Origin: Bradyrhizobium sp. STM 3843
Lineage (GTDB): Bacteria; Pseudomonadota; Alphaproteobacteria; Rhizobiales; Xanthobacteraceae
Assembly: GCF_000239815.1 (NCBI RefSeq)
Contig: NZ_CAFK01000175.1
Coordinates: forward strand, 1-34,511
DNA length: 34,511 bases
Reading direction: 5' to 3'
The notes beneath the pieces were generated by a model. It was not told the origin of the DNA. It saw only the letters and a list, made by a program, of their open reading frames with translations, and ran no database searches. Both the position numbers and the translations under genes were made by a program. Of this stretch, positions 1-7,091 are shown one piece after another; within the stretch, counting starts at the first letter, position 1, and each line of letters starts with the position of its first letter.

Positions 1-289
1 GCGTGCCGCCGGGCGGGCGGTCGTTGTCCTCGCGCTGGCCGAGCGCCATGATCGCGGTGCCCATCGCGGTCGAGCCGAAGGTGATGAAGAACGACATCAG
101 GAGCAGCCCCAGCGCGACGCCGGGGGAGCGGTCGGTGAAGATCAGATGGCGCAGGCCGCCCGGATTGAGCGCGAGCAGGCCGCCGACCAGCAGCGTGGCC
201 ATGCCCAGCCCGAGTGCGAGGTTGATCGCCAGCAGTCGGAGCAGCGGCAGCCGCAACAGGCTGCGTTGACTCAGCATCCGGTTTGCCAT
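1..289 (-). CDS. small integral membrane protein, cut by left edge
   Basis: The minus strand reads open from an ATG at 289 to the window edge, giving 96 visible residues beginning MANRMLSQRSLLRLPLLRLL. Two long hydrophobic stretches, about residues 15-41 and 57-83, look like membrane helices, with a short polar loop (FTDRSP) between them. A hydrophilic tail (GQREDNDRPPGG) follows, so the gene probably ends soon after the edge. GC-rich codon use matches its neighbours. I do not recognise the family and assign no function. The plus-strand reading frames over the same bases give Arg/Ser-rich peptides with no domain and look like shadows. The ribosome binding site is weak (GGGATGACAAGCG just upstream), so the start is likely but not certain. 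Confidence 0.7.
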   Translation of the reverse strand, partial: MANRMLSQRSLLRLPLLRLLAINLALGLGMATLLVGGLLALNPGGLRHLIFTDRSPGVALGLLLMSFFITFGSTAMGTAIMALGQREDNDRPPGGT

Positions 290-386
290 CGCTTGTCATC
301 CCTGGTGGTCGTGAGCGCAGAAGTCTACCACCGATCGGAGCGCGCTCAAGGCCGGCTGTGTCCAGCTACGCGGTCCCTAATAGGGG

Positions 387-571
387 CGTCATTCCGGGGA
401 GCTCGCGCGCGACAAATCAGCTTTGCTGATTTGCGCGGAAGCGAGCGAGCCCGGAATCCATACCCACAGGGAGAAATCATCGAGCGCGATGGGAGAGGGT
501 AGCGTACCGAAACGCCGGCCTGTGGTTATGGATTCCGGGCCCGCGCTCTTCGAGCGCGTCCCGGAATGACG
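387..571. repeat. long palindromic intergenic element
   Basis: This 185-base element fills most of the 400-base gap between genes, which otherwise shows no coding sequence. Its ends are 12-base perfect inverted repeats (CGTCATTCCGGG at 387-398, CCCGGAATGACG at 560-571). Inside are a second inverted pair (CCCGGAATCCATA at 450-462, TATGGATTCCGGG at 527-539) and a small hairpin (CAAATCAG at 413-420, CTGATTTG at 426-433). The nested palindromes suggest a REP/MITE-like dispersed repeat of the type common between Bradyrhizobium genes; that comparison is from memory and was not searched. Confidence 0.65.
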
Positions 572-688
572 ATGGAGATTGGGCGCGAGAGTCCCGGCTA
601 TGCAATTGCGTCCACGGGACTACGGCTCCCCCGCGCCAACGGCTGCAAGGACGTCAGTGCCCTAGCGCCGAGCAGATAGACTAAACGC

Positions 689-1201
689 CTACGCCGCCTC
701 GCCCTCGGCGACGCCGTGCTGCTGCGCGATGACGGTCTGCCAGACGCTTGCGATGGCGCGCTGGGTTTCCGGTGCGATCAGGCAGTGCCCTTCATTGTCG
801 AAGCCGCAGAAGCGCGCCGACGGATCGCGCCGGATCTCGATCAGGGCGCGGTTGATCAGCTCCAGGCAGCCCATGACCTGGCCGATGTTCTGCAGCCGGG
901 TGTGATGCAGGATGTCGATCAGGCGAACCATCATCACCGGCGGCTGGCCGAGCGCTACACCGGGACGGGCGAATTCGAAGAACACGTTGACGGCGGGCAG
1001 CATGCCCTCGATCTGCGCCAGGATGCGTCCGGCATCCTCGGCGGACAGCGCGACCAGATGCGCGCCCTGCACCGGCAATGTCGGCTGCGGCGGCGCGTCC
1101 GCAGCGAGCCCGAGGCCCGCCAGCACCTGATGCTCGATCCAGCGCCGCACCTCCGGTGGAGCATTCCGGATCTGGTCGGTCGACAAGGTAATTCCGATCA
1201 T
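689..1201 (-). CDS. conserved hypothetical protein, 170 residues
   Basis: The reading frame begins MIGITLSTDQIRNAPPEVRR and is preceded on its own strand by AAGGAGA about eight bases before the ATG, a strong ribosome binding site that fixes the start. The protein is soluble, with no signal peptide or membrane helix. The N-terminal region (STDQIRNAPPEVRRWIEHQV) looks helical. A Pro-rich linker follows near residues 37-45, then a mixed helical body. I do not recognise the family and propose no function. It is transcribed divergently from the lytic transglycosylase, with 160 bases between the two starts, so the promoters of both lie in that gap. The plus-strand frame over the same bases looks like a shadow. 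Confidence 0.75.
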   Translation of the reverse strand: MIGITLSTDQIRNAPPEVRRWIEHQVLAGLGLAADAPPQPTLPVQGAHLVALSAEDAGRILAQIEGMLPAVNVFFEFARPGVALGQPPVMMVRLIDILHHTRLQNIGQVMGCLELINRALIEIRRDPSARFCGFDNEGHCLIAPETQRAIASVWQTVIAQQHGVAEGEAA

Positions 1202-1361
1202 GGCGTCTCTCCTTTTGCGTTCAGCTTAAGGGTGAGCGGTGGTGCGAAATTGACGCGGATCAAGTCTGTTCGGCAGGATTGCGGCAGGGAGTGGCATTTT
1301 TGACGGCGTCGTCGCGCCCGTGGCATCATCCGCTGATCGCAACGATCGAGAAGGAAAGTGC

Positions 1362-2168
1362 ATGCTGATTCGTCGTCTGGCTGTGTTGTTCGTGGCCTGT
1401 GTTGCGGCAAGCTCGGCGCAGGCCGCCCGCTGCGGCGGCGACTTCAATTCCTTCATCGCCAATGTCTCGGCGGATGCGCAAGGAGCCGGCATCTCGTCGG
1501 CCACAGTCAGTTCGGCACTGTCCGGCGTGACGGTCGACCAAGGCGTGCTCGCGTTCGACCGCCGCCAGCGCTACACCTTCAACAAGACCTTCGAACAGTA
1601 TGTCGCGACGCGCGTTGGCCCCGGCCGCATCAATGGCGCCCGCGCCCGGCTGCAGCGCCACGCGGCGCTCTTGTCGCGCATCGAGCAGCAATATGGCGTG
1701 CCGCGGCAGATCCTGGTGGCGATCTGGGGCCTCGAGAGCGATTTCGGCACCGGCGACATGGGCAAGCTGCCGGTGATCCGCACGCTCGCCACGCTCGCCC
1801 ATGACTGCCGCCGCAGCGAGCTGTTCCAGACCGAACTGCTGGCGGCCCTGCAGATCGTGCAGCGCGGCGATCTTCCCTTGCGCGACCTGATCGGCGCCTA
1901 TGCCGGCGAGATCGGGCAGACCCAGTTCCTGCCGTCGTCCTACATCAAATACGGCGTCGACTTCGACGGCGACGGCCGCGTCGACCTGCGCCACAGCGTC
2001 GCCGATGTGCTGGCCTCGACCGCGAACCTCTTGCACACCAACGGCTTCAAGATGGGCCAGTCCTATGAGGAAGGCAGCACCAATTTCGAGGCGATGCGCG
2101 AGTGGAACAGGGCGGTGATCTACCGCAAGACCATCGCTTACTTCGCGGATCAACTGATGGGACGGTGA
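1362..2168 (+). CDS. MltB-type lytic murein transglycosylase
   Basis: This 268-residue protein should cleave the glycan strands of peptidoglycan in the periplasm, leaving 1,6-anhydro-muramic ends. A signal peptide (MLIRRLAVLFVACVAASSAQ then A, about residues 1-21) is followed by the SLT_2/MltB fold. The catalytic glutamate is probably E125 in IWGLESDFGTG, the family's usual motif, and GEIGQTQFLPSSYIKYGVD further on is the conserved MltB segment. The length fits the short, soluble alphaproteobacterial MltB group without a C-terminal peptidoglycan-binding domain. I chose the ATG at 1362 because GAGAAGGAAAG lies just upstream and the signal peptide begins there; an in-frame GTG at 1320 would add 14 unlikely residues. 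The gene stands alone. Confidence 0.9.
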   Translation: MLIRRLAVLFVACVAASSAQAARCGGDFNSFIANVSADAQGAGISSATVSSALSGVTVDQGVLAFDRRQRYTFNKTFEQYVATRVGPGRINGARARLQRHAALLSRIEQQYGVPRQILVAIWGLESDFGTGDMGKLPVIRTLATLAHDCRRSELFQTELLAALQIVQRGDLPLRDLIGAYAGEIGQTQFLPSSYIKYGVDFDGDGRVDLRHSVADVLASTANLLHTNGFKMGQSYEEGSTNFEAMREWNRAVIYRKTIAYFADQLMGR

Positions 2169-2240
2169 GGGCAGGGCTTTCCTCCTTTCGGGTCATTCCG
2201 GGGCGTCACACAGCGATGAGCCCCGCGGCATCTGCCCTGT

Positions 2241-2374
2241 CATGCCCCGTCCCCGGGTCTCGCCTTCGGCGAGCCCGAGGACAGGCTCCGGCGGGGGCAT
2301 CCAGTACGCCGCGGCCCATCGGGAGACGACTGCTGTCGGCGAGTACTGGATCATCTGCATTCGCGGATGATGAC
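2241..2374 (+). repeat. dispersed repeat, copy 1 of 2
   Basis: This 134-base block begins CATGCCCCGTCCCCGGGTCT and ends GCGGATGATGAC. It matches 2957-3090 at high identity in the same orientation and with the same length. It contains a small hairpin, CTCGCC-TTC-GGCGAG. Two copies 716 bases apart in a non-coding stretch point to a short non-autonomous mobile repeat, although no target-site duplication was identified. Confidence 0.65.
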
Positions 2375-2767
2375 CCTGAGAAGACCGCGCCCCCTGCGGG
2401 TTGATCAGCGCCGCACATGCCCGCCATGTGCAAACTGCCCGTCGTGCCAACCTGTCGCAGGCGTACCGCTTGCAGCGTCGGGCAAATCACCGGCACACTC
2501 TCCCGCGTCTCGGCCCACAAGAGGGGCGCCTCGCGATCGTCACGAGTGCGGGCCTGAGATGCGATGGACGTGTCGGAGTTGCAGCGCGCATTCGCGAGCC
2601 GACGAACAACTCTGATGCGGACTGCGAAATCGTGTGGTCCTGGCCTCCCGGTGCTGAGGCCCGCGCAACGCGCAAGCGTTGTCGCGAACGCGACGAAGCC
2701 TTGCTTCGCGCGGACGGGGGCAAGAAAGCCGGTCCCCGAGGAGAGCGCGTATAAGCGGTAACCCATC

Positions 2768-2874
2768 GCGCAGGGAAGGCCGGGTCGTTCCGGCTGAACC
2801 TGTGGTAACCGCCGCGTGCATTTTCTTTCGCACGCGGGCCACGGGCCTCAGCCGAGGCCCGGCCTTCCCTGCGC
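2768..2874. repeat. palindromic element with 17-base perfect arms
   Basis: GCGCAGGGAAGGCCGGG at 2768-2784 is the exact reverse complement of 2858-2874. The enclosed 73 bases contain another hairpin (GGGCCTC-AGCC-GAGGCCC), so the whole unit could fold into a long branched structure. It resembles an abundant Bradyrhizobium intergenic repeat that I recall containing GTGCATTTTCTTTCGCA, which is present at about 2816-2832. That identification is from memory. Confidence 0.6.
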
Positions 2875-2956
2875 CCTCTGTTTGAAGAGGGAGCAAAAAT
2901 GTCGATCATGACTCGGGCATGCCATGTCGCGAGAACGCTGCCTCACACTCATTCGC

Positions 2957-3090
2957 CATGCCCCATCCCCGGATCTCGCCTTCGGCGAGCCCGAGGACAG
3001 GCTCCAGCGGGGCATCCAGTACGCCGAGGCCTATCGGGATTTAGCTGCGGTCTCTGGAATACTGGATCACCCGCTTTCGCGGATGATGAC
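2957..3090 (+). repeat. dispersed repeat, copy 2 of 2
   Basis: This is the second copy of the 134-base block at 2241-2374, in the same orientation. The first 70 bases differ at only a few positions (for example CCCCATCCCCGGATCT against CCCCGTCCCCGGGTCT). The middle is more diverged and the end (GCGGATGATGAC) is identical. It keeps the CTCGCC-TTC-GGCGAG hairpin. Confidence 0.65.
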
Positions 3091-3121
3091 AGTTGATACT
3101 AAGGGCGCCAAACTTGTTCGA

Positions 3122-3958
3122 TCACCCCGTCTTCGCCGCCGCCTTCTCCAGCTGCTTCGCCAGCACCTTCCAATAGGTGCCGGGCATGAGCCGCTGCAAG
3201 ACATCCATGAAGCGCGCATCGCTGCCGATCAGGATGCGCGGCTCGTTGCGCTCGATGCCTTTGATGATGCGCAGCGCTGCCTGCCTCGGCGTCGTCTTCG
3301 CAAACCTCTCGAACCGCTCGATGCCCTGCACGCGCCGTTCATTGTCGGTCATGCTCTGGCCCATGCGTGCGTTGCGCGCGATCGCGGTCGCAACGCCGCC
3401 GGGATGCACGACCGACAGCCTGACGGGGCTCTGCGCCACCGCGAGCTCATGGCGCAGGCTTTCGGAGAAGCCCCGCACGGCGAATTTCGCCGCCGCATAG
3501 GCAGACTGTCCGGGCGGCGCGACGATGCCGAAGATCGAGGAGAGGTTGACGATATGCGCCTCGGGCCTGCGCGCAAGATGCGGCAGGAAGGCGCGCGTGC
3601 CATGCACGACGCCCCAGAAATTGATGTTGAACAGCCACTCCATGTCAGCCTGGGAGATCTCGGCAAAGGTCCCGGCCAGCGCGACGCCGGCATTGTTGAT
3701 GAGGATGTTCAGCGCTGGGTGCGCGCGGGTCGCCGCGTCGGCAAATTCCGCGACCGCGCCGGCATCGCTGACGTCGAGGCGGTGCGTGCTGACCTGGCGG
3801 CCACTGCGTGCGATCTCGTCGGCGAGGCTCGCCAGGCCCGCCTCATCACGATCGGCGAGGGCGAGGTCACAGCCGCGCGCGGCCAGCTCATGCGCAAGCG
3901 CGCGTCCGATGCCGCTTGCGGCCCCCGTGATCGCCGCCGTTCCCCGGATTGCCGTCAT
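3122..3958 (-). CDS. short-chain dehydrogenase/reductase (SDR)
   Basis: This is a classical NAD(P)-dependent oxidoreductase of 278 residues; the substrate cannot be told from sequence. The Rossmann cofactor motif TGAASGIG is at residues 11-18, NNAG at 88-91, the catalytic Ser in NLSS (140-141), and the YxxxK pair Y154/K158 in SAYAAAKF. The start at 3958 is chosen because GGAGGGAG lies about ten bases upstream; an in-frame start 13 codons earlier lacks such support. The C-terminal extension (RIIKGIERNEPRILIGSDAR onwards) is common in SDRs annotated as acetoin or 3-oxoacyl reductases, but that does not fix the substrate. The gene is divergent from the response regulator at 4108, and an inverted repeat lies between them. 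Confidence 0.88.
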   Translation of the reverse strand: MTAIRGTAAITGAASGIGRALAHELAARGCDLALADRDEAGLASLADEIARSGRQVSTHRLDVSDAGAVAEFADAATRAHPALNILINNAGVALAGTFAEISQADMEWLFNINFWGVVHGTRAFLPHLARRPEAHIVNLSSIFGIVAPPGQSAYAAAKFAVRGFSESLRHELAVAQSPVRLSVVHPGGVATAIARNARMGQSMTDNERRVQGIERFERFAKTTPRQAALRIIKGIERNEPRILIGSDARFMDVLQRLMPGTYWKVLAKQLEKAAAKTG

Positions 3959-4035
3959 TGCTTTGTTGCTCCCTCCCCGGAGACACGCGCTGCGCATTGC
4001 AGCGCCATCTCGGTTTCCTCACACTTTTTCAGATT

Positions 4036-4059
4036 GGAACCGAACCATCCAGCGGTTCC
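4036..4059. promoter_or_regulatory. inverted repeat between divergent genes
   Basis: GGAACCG at 4036-4042 and CGGTTCC at 4053-4059 form a perfect 7-base inverted repeat with a 10-base spacer. It lies 48 bases before the response regulator start and 78 bases before the SDR start. The position suits an operator serving one or both genes. It could also be a chance palindrome; no protein can be named. Confidence 0.35.
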
Positions 4060-4107
4060 GCTTTTAACCCATATTGCTTTTGTCGAGGACATTTCTGGAG
4101 GCACCGC

Positions 4108-4515
4108 ATGGGACAATCAAAACCATTTCGCGCCACGGCGCTGATCGTGGAGGACGATCCTATGCAGCGCGACATGATGGCGATGCTGCTGGAGGAGAGC
4201 GACTACGACGTGATCGCATGCGAGAGCGCGGAGGCGGCTGAGCTCGTTCTCAGCAAGCCGGGCAATCGCCTGGTGCTGTTGATGACCGACGTCAATCTGG
4301 CGGGGCAGATGAGCGGCGTCGAGCTTGCGCATATCGCCAAACAGCAGCAGCCGCGGCTCAACGTGGTGGTGACCTCGGGCCTGCCGTTGTCGGAGCCGCT
4401 GCCGGGCGACACCAAGTTCTGGTCGAAGCCGTGGGCGCCGCTCGACGTGCTGCGCGAGGCCGAGGTTGCGCTCAATTCGGCGGACCCGGCCGCGGAGGAG
4501 CGGCGGCGGGATTAG
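4108..4515 (+). CDS. single-domain response regulator (CheY-like receiver)
   Basis: This 135-residue protein consists of one receiver domain and no output domain. The acidic pocket is VEDD near residues 14-17, the phospho-acceptor is D61 in LLMTDVNLAG, and the conserved Lys lies in WSKPW near residue 100. Such proteins pass phosphate within a relay or act through protein contacts. The partner kinase is not in the window. The start is fixed by GGAGG at 4097-4101, six bases before the ATG; an open frame extends 53 codons upstream but runs into the divergent promoter region. The tail (PAAEERRRD) is charged. LysE follows 73 bases downstream with its own ribosome binding site. Confidence 0.9.
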   Translation: MGQSKPFRATALIVEDDPMQRDMMAMLLEESDYDVIACESAEAAELVLSKPGNRLVLLMTDVNLAGQMSGVELAHIAKQQQPRLNVVVTSGLPLSEPLPGDTKFWSKPWAPLDVLREAEVALNSADPAAEERRRD

Positions 4516-4588
4516 GAGGATCGGCTGAGCGCTTTCGCCGTGCCATGCGCTGTGATAGCTCCAGGGAGCGCCAGCCGGAGGCCTCTCG

Positions 4589-5200
4589 ATGTCGATCGCC
4601 TTTCTCCTGACCTCCCTGATCGTGGTGGCCTCGCCCGGTACCGGCGTGCTGTATACGCTTGCGGTGGCGCTGACCCGCGGAGGGCGCGCGAGCATCGCCG
4701 CCGCCTTCGGCTGCACGCTCGGGATCATCCCGGCGATGCTGGCGGCGATCTTCGGGCTCGCCGCGGTGCTGCACACCAGCGCTCTGGCCTTTGCCGCGCT
4801 GAAATGGTGCGGCGTGCTTTATCTGCTCTACATGGCCTGGCAGACCTTGCAGGAGACGGGGGCGCTGTCGGTCGAAACCCGCACCGAGGCGAAATCGCAG
4901 GCGCAGGTGATCACGACCGGCTTTCTGATCAACATTCTCAACCCGAAACTGTCGATCTTCTTCCTGGCCTTCCTGCCGCAGTTCATTGCAGCCGACGCGC
5001 CGCATCCGCTGGGCGAGATGCTGCTGCTCAGCGCCGTGTTCATGGCGATGACCTTCGTCGTCTTCGTGCTGTATGGCGTGTTTGCCGCCCGCGTGCGCGA
5101 CAGGGTGGTCAGCAGGCCGGCGGTGATGGGCTGGATGCGCCGTGCCTTTGCCGGTGGTTTTGCGCTGCTCGGCGCCCGGCTTGCCTTGACGGACCGCTAA
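4589..5200 (+). CDS. LysE/RhtB family amino-acid exporter
   Basis: This 203-residue inner-membrane protein has the LysE/RhtB layout of about six helices. The N-terminus carries the family signature ASPGTGVLYTLAVALTRGGR, normally SPGP in this family, followed by a Gly-rich helix (AAAFGCTLGIIPAML). The middle segment LINILNPKLSIFFLAFLPQF matches the conserved 'NPKxxxFFxxFLPQF' region. Members export amino acids such as homoserine, threonine or lysine, or small related compounds; the substrate here is unknown. GGAGG at 4577-4581 supports the ATG at 4589. The gene ends 30 bases before a GC-rich hairpin shared with the convergent small gene. Confidence 0.9.
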   Translation: MSIAFLLTSLIVVASPGTGVLYTLAVALTRGGRASIAAAFGCTLGIIPAMLAAIFGLAAVLHTSALAFAALKWCGVLYLLYMAWQTLQETGALSVETRTEAKSQAQVITTGFLINILNPKLSIFFLAFLPQFIAADAPHPLGEMLLLSAVFMAMTFVVFVLYGVFAARVRDRVVSRPAVMGWMRRAFAGGFALLGARLALTDR

Positions 5201-5230
5201 CGCGATCCCACGTGTCATAGCGGGAGAGAG

Positions 5231-5259
5231 CCCGGGTGGAAGCGGCGCTCCCACCCGGG
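5231..5259. terminator. GC-rich hairpin between convergent genes
   Basis: CCCGGGTGG at 5231-5239 pairs perfectly with CCACCCGGG at 5251-5259 around an 11-base loop. It lies 30 bases after the LysE stop and 9 bases after the end of the small minus-strand gene, so it could stop transcription from both sides. There is no clear T-run on either strand, which weakens the call. Confidence 0.5.
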
Positions 5260-5268
5260 GCAGCGCAA

Positions 5269-5349
5269 CTACTTCTTCTTGGCAGCCTTTTTGGTCTTCT
5301 TGGCGGCCTTCTTGGTCGCTTTCGCGGCCTTTTTCGCTTTCTTTGCCAT
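5269..5349 (-). CDS. 26-residue Lys/Ala-rich histone-H1-like peptide
   Basis: The minus strand encodes a 26-residue peptide made of Met, Lys, Ala and two Thr only (it begins MAKKAKKAAKATKKAAKK and ends KKK, then TAG). GACGAGGAC on the same strand ends four bases before the ATG and is a good ribosome binding site. The composition and K-K-A-A repeats match the C-terminal tails of bacterial histone-H1-like DNA-binding proteins, so non-specific binding to DNA or RNA is plausible. The peptide is much shorter than known H1-like proteins and could be a remnant or a stand-alone mini-protein. The plus-strand frame here is the hydrophobic shadow of the Lys codons. Confidence 0.6.
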   Translation of the reverse strand: MAKKAKKAAKATKKAAKKTKKAAKKK

Positions 5350-5658
5350 CAGGTCCTCGTCAGGAGTTCATGGATTGAAACGCGACTCGAGGCCTTTGCA
5401 GCGGACGTCTGTCTGTGCATCAGCCTCGGATGACGATCCCAACAGATTCGCGAACCGCTGCCCCACGCTGTCACCCGTCTGTCATGCCGTTATCCACAAC
5501 TCGATGCAGGCGGACGCCGCCGGCCGGGCTGGCGTCAGCGTTAACGCGCTGCAAATGGCGATCTTCATCAATTCAAAACCACGGCCAAATCTCGGTTCCG
5601 CCATTGAGGTTCTCTTAAGCGCGCTCGCCCCATGGTGCTCCAACCACCAGGGATCGCC
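5350..5658. other. non-coding stretch upstream of diguanylate cyclase
   Basis: About 300 bases lie between the small Lys-rich gene and the leader-like ORF before the GGDEF gene. Promoters for both should be here. I find no convincing -35/-10 pair, repeat or RNA structure. Confidence 0.4.
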
Positions 5659-5718
5659 ATGGCCAAGAGCTTCGCACATCGACGGGACAGAGCGCGCGTT
5701 CTGCTGCCGCCATGCTGA
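5659..5718 (+). CDS. possible 19-codon leader ORF overlapping next gene
   Basis: An ATG at 5659 with AGGGA seven bases before it opens a 19-residue frame (MAKSFAHRRDRARVLLPPC) whose TGA at 5716-5718 overlaps the first codons of the downstream GGDEF gene. That gene has no visible ribosome binding site of its own, so coupled translation through this ORF is possible. It may equally be chance; nothing in the peptide is recognisable. Confidence 0.3.
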   Translation: MAKSFAHRRDRARVLLPPC

Positions 5719-6953
5719 GCGTCCCGACGCTGTGGACGGCATTCATCGTCAACTTTCTCGCGCTGGGCCTGATCTGGGCTTACGTGATGCGGAGCTATCC
5801 CAATCTGGAAGCTGCCCGCTTCTGGACCGGATCGGCGCTCGTTGCCGCCGCCGCCGCGATGCTCGCTCTGTTGCGGATCTATTTTGACGCGATCCTGCCG
5901 CTGTTATTGGGCAGCGCGATGATCGTCTTCGCGATCTGTCTTGAAGCGATGGGGGTTCAGCGCTTCTACGGCCGACCGGTGTCGTGGCGGAATACGGCGC
6001 TTATCGTTCTGCTCACCAGCCTGGCGGTCACGTTCTTCGTTTATGTTTATGACAGCCAGTCCTTGCGGATCATGGCGTACTCGATCGGCCAGTGTGTGCC
6101 GGTATTTCTGATCGCGCGGCAGCTTCTTGACCCGCAGCACGGACGCGTCAATCCCGGCGCACGGCTGGCCGGGGTTCTTGCCGTCATGATCATGGCGATG
6201 TTCGTGTTCCGCGTAGTGGGCACCCTGACGGGTCTTGATTTCAACATCACCCATTCCAGCAACGTGCAATCGGTCGCGGTGCTGCTCCTGATCTTCCTGT
6301 CGATGTCGCTCAATTTCGGCTTCCTCCTGATGGCGGTGGACCGGCTCCGCAACGAGGTCGCGGATCTTGCTTTGCTCGATGATCTCACCGGCGTCGCCAA
6401 TCGACGTCACCTGATGCAGCGGCTCACCGAGGAATGCGCGCGCTCGGAACGTTCGGGCCGGTCGTTTGCGCTGCTGGTGATTGATCTCGACGGCTTCAAG
6501 CTGATCAATGACAGCTACGGGCATGCCGCGGGCGATGCCTGTCTGCAGCATTTCACCTTGATGGCGCAGACACGATTGCGGCCTGACGACATGCTTGCGC
6601 GCACTGGTGGGGACGAGTTCTGCATCGTCTTGCCGTCCTCCACTTTGCGCGAAGGCGAGATGATCGCGCGCCGCGTGCTGCAGGTCTGCCGCGATGACGC
6701 CGAGGCGGCCGCGGGCGCCGACGTCGCGATCGCGGTGTCGATCGGGGTCGCGGAATGGAGCCGCGAGGTGGGGTTGTTTCCGGACCGGCTGATCGCACAT
6801 GCGGATCAGGCGCTGTATGCGGCGAAGAAGCAGGGCAAGAACTGCTACGCCGTCCATGATGGCGCTCCGCCGCTGGCGCCGGACGAGCAGCTGCCCGACG
6901 GGCAGGGCGGGCTTGGTCCGAGCTTCCCCGTGCAGGATCGCCTCGCGGGCTGA
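5712..6953 (+). CDS. membrane-bound diguanylate cyclase (GGDEF)
   Basis: This 413-residue protein should make cyclic di-GMP from two GTP at the inner membrane. Residues 1 to about 215 hold six or so hydrophobic helices forming an N-terminal sensor, of no family I recognise. The GGDEF domain follows, beginning at LALLDDLTGVANRR. The active-site motif GGDEF is canonical at 299-303. RPDD ends exactly five residues before it, the RxxD inhibitory site, so product feedback is expected. No EAL domain is present. The last 35 residues are Pro/Gly-rich. The ATG at 5712 lacks a clear ribosome binding site and overlaps the end of a short leader-like ORF. A minus-strand frame over most of this gene is a shadow. 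Confidence 0.92.
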   Translation: MLSVPTLWTAFIVNFLALGLIWAYVMRSYPNLEAARFWTGSALVAAAAAMLALLRIYFDAILPLLLGSAMIVFAICLEAMGVQRFYGRPVSWRNTALIVLLTSLAVTFFVYVYDSQSLRIMAYSIGQCVPVFLIARQLLDPQHGRVNPGARLAGVLAVMIMAMFVFRVVGTLTGLDFNITHSSNVQSVAVLLLIFLSMSLNFGFLLMAVDRLRNEVADLALLDDLTGVANRRHLMQRLTEECARSERSGRSFALLVIDLDGFKLINDSYGHAAGDACLQHFTLMAQTRLRPDDMLARTGGDEFCIVLPSSTLREGEMIARRVLQVCRDDAEAAAGADVAIAVSIGVAEWSREVGLFPDRLIAHADQALYAAKKQGKNCYAVHDGAPPLAPDEQLPDGQGGLGPSFPVQDRLAG

Positions 6954-6960
6954 AAACAAG

Positions 6961-6995
6961 CCCAAAAACAAAAGAGCCGGCGTTGCTGCCGGCTC
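6961..6995 (-). terminator. rho-independent terminator of rpoH
   Basis: GAGCCGGC at 6974-6981 pairs with GCCGGCTC at 6988-6995 around a 6-base loop. Read on the minus strand, the hairpin is followed by CTTTTGTTTTTG, a classical terminator. It lies 96 bases past the stop of the minus-strand sigma factor gene. It is also just after the convergent GGDEF gene, but lacks a T-run in that direction. Confidence 0.75.
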
Positions 6996-7091
6996 CCATC
7001 GTCATTGCTGACTCGATCGCGCTGACCCTCTGCGGTCTGATCCTATCGCGCACGCGTATCGCCCATCATTCGCATCGCGTCGAAGCCGCGC

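Larger units (their letters stand above)
2169..3121. other. long non-coding stretch rich in repeats
   Basis: About 950 bases separate the transglycosylase from the convergent SDR gene. I see no supported gene here. Short open frames occur on both strands, but they are Arg/Pro/Ala-rich, overlap one another and lack good ribosome binding sites. The stretch holds two direct copies of a 134-base repeat and a strongly palindromic element between them, listed separately. The remainder (about 2375-2767) has no feature I can name. Confidence 0.6.

Noticed and set aside
1326..2153. 275-codon minus-strand frame over the transglycosylase
   Set aside because: Shadow; the plus strand has a signal peptide and the MltB active site.
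2206..2766. 186-codon minus-strand frame and overlapping short frames in the repeat region
   Set aside because: Composition is Arg/Pro/Ala-rich, no ribosome binding site, and the frames run through dispersed repeats.
4036..4059. GGAAC as the -35 box of an EcfG-type stress promoter
   Set aside because: The CGTT-like partner would be about 12 bases away rather than 16-17, on either strand.
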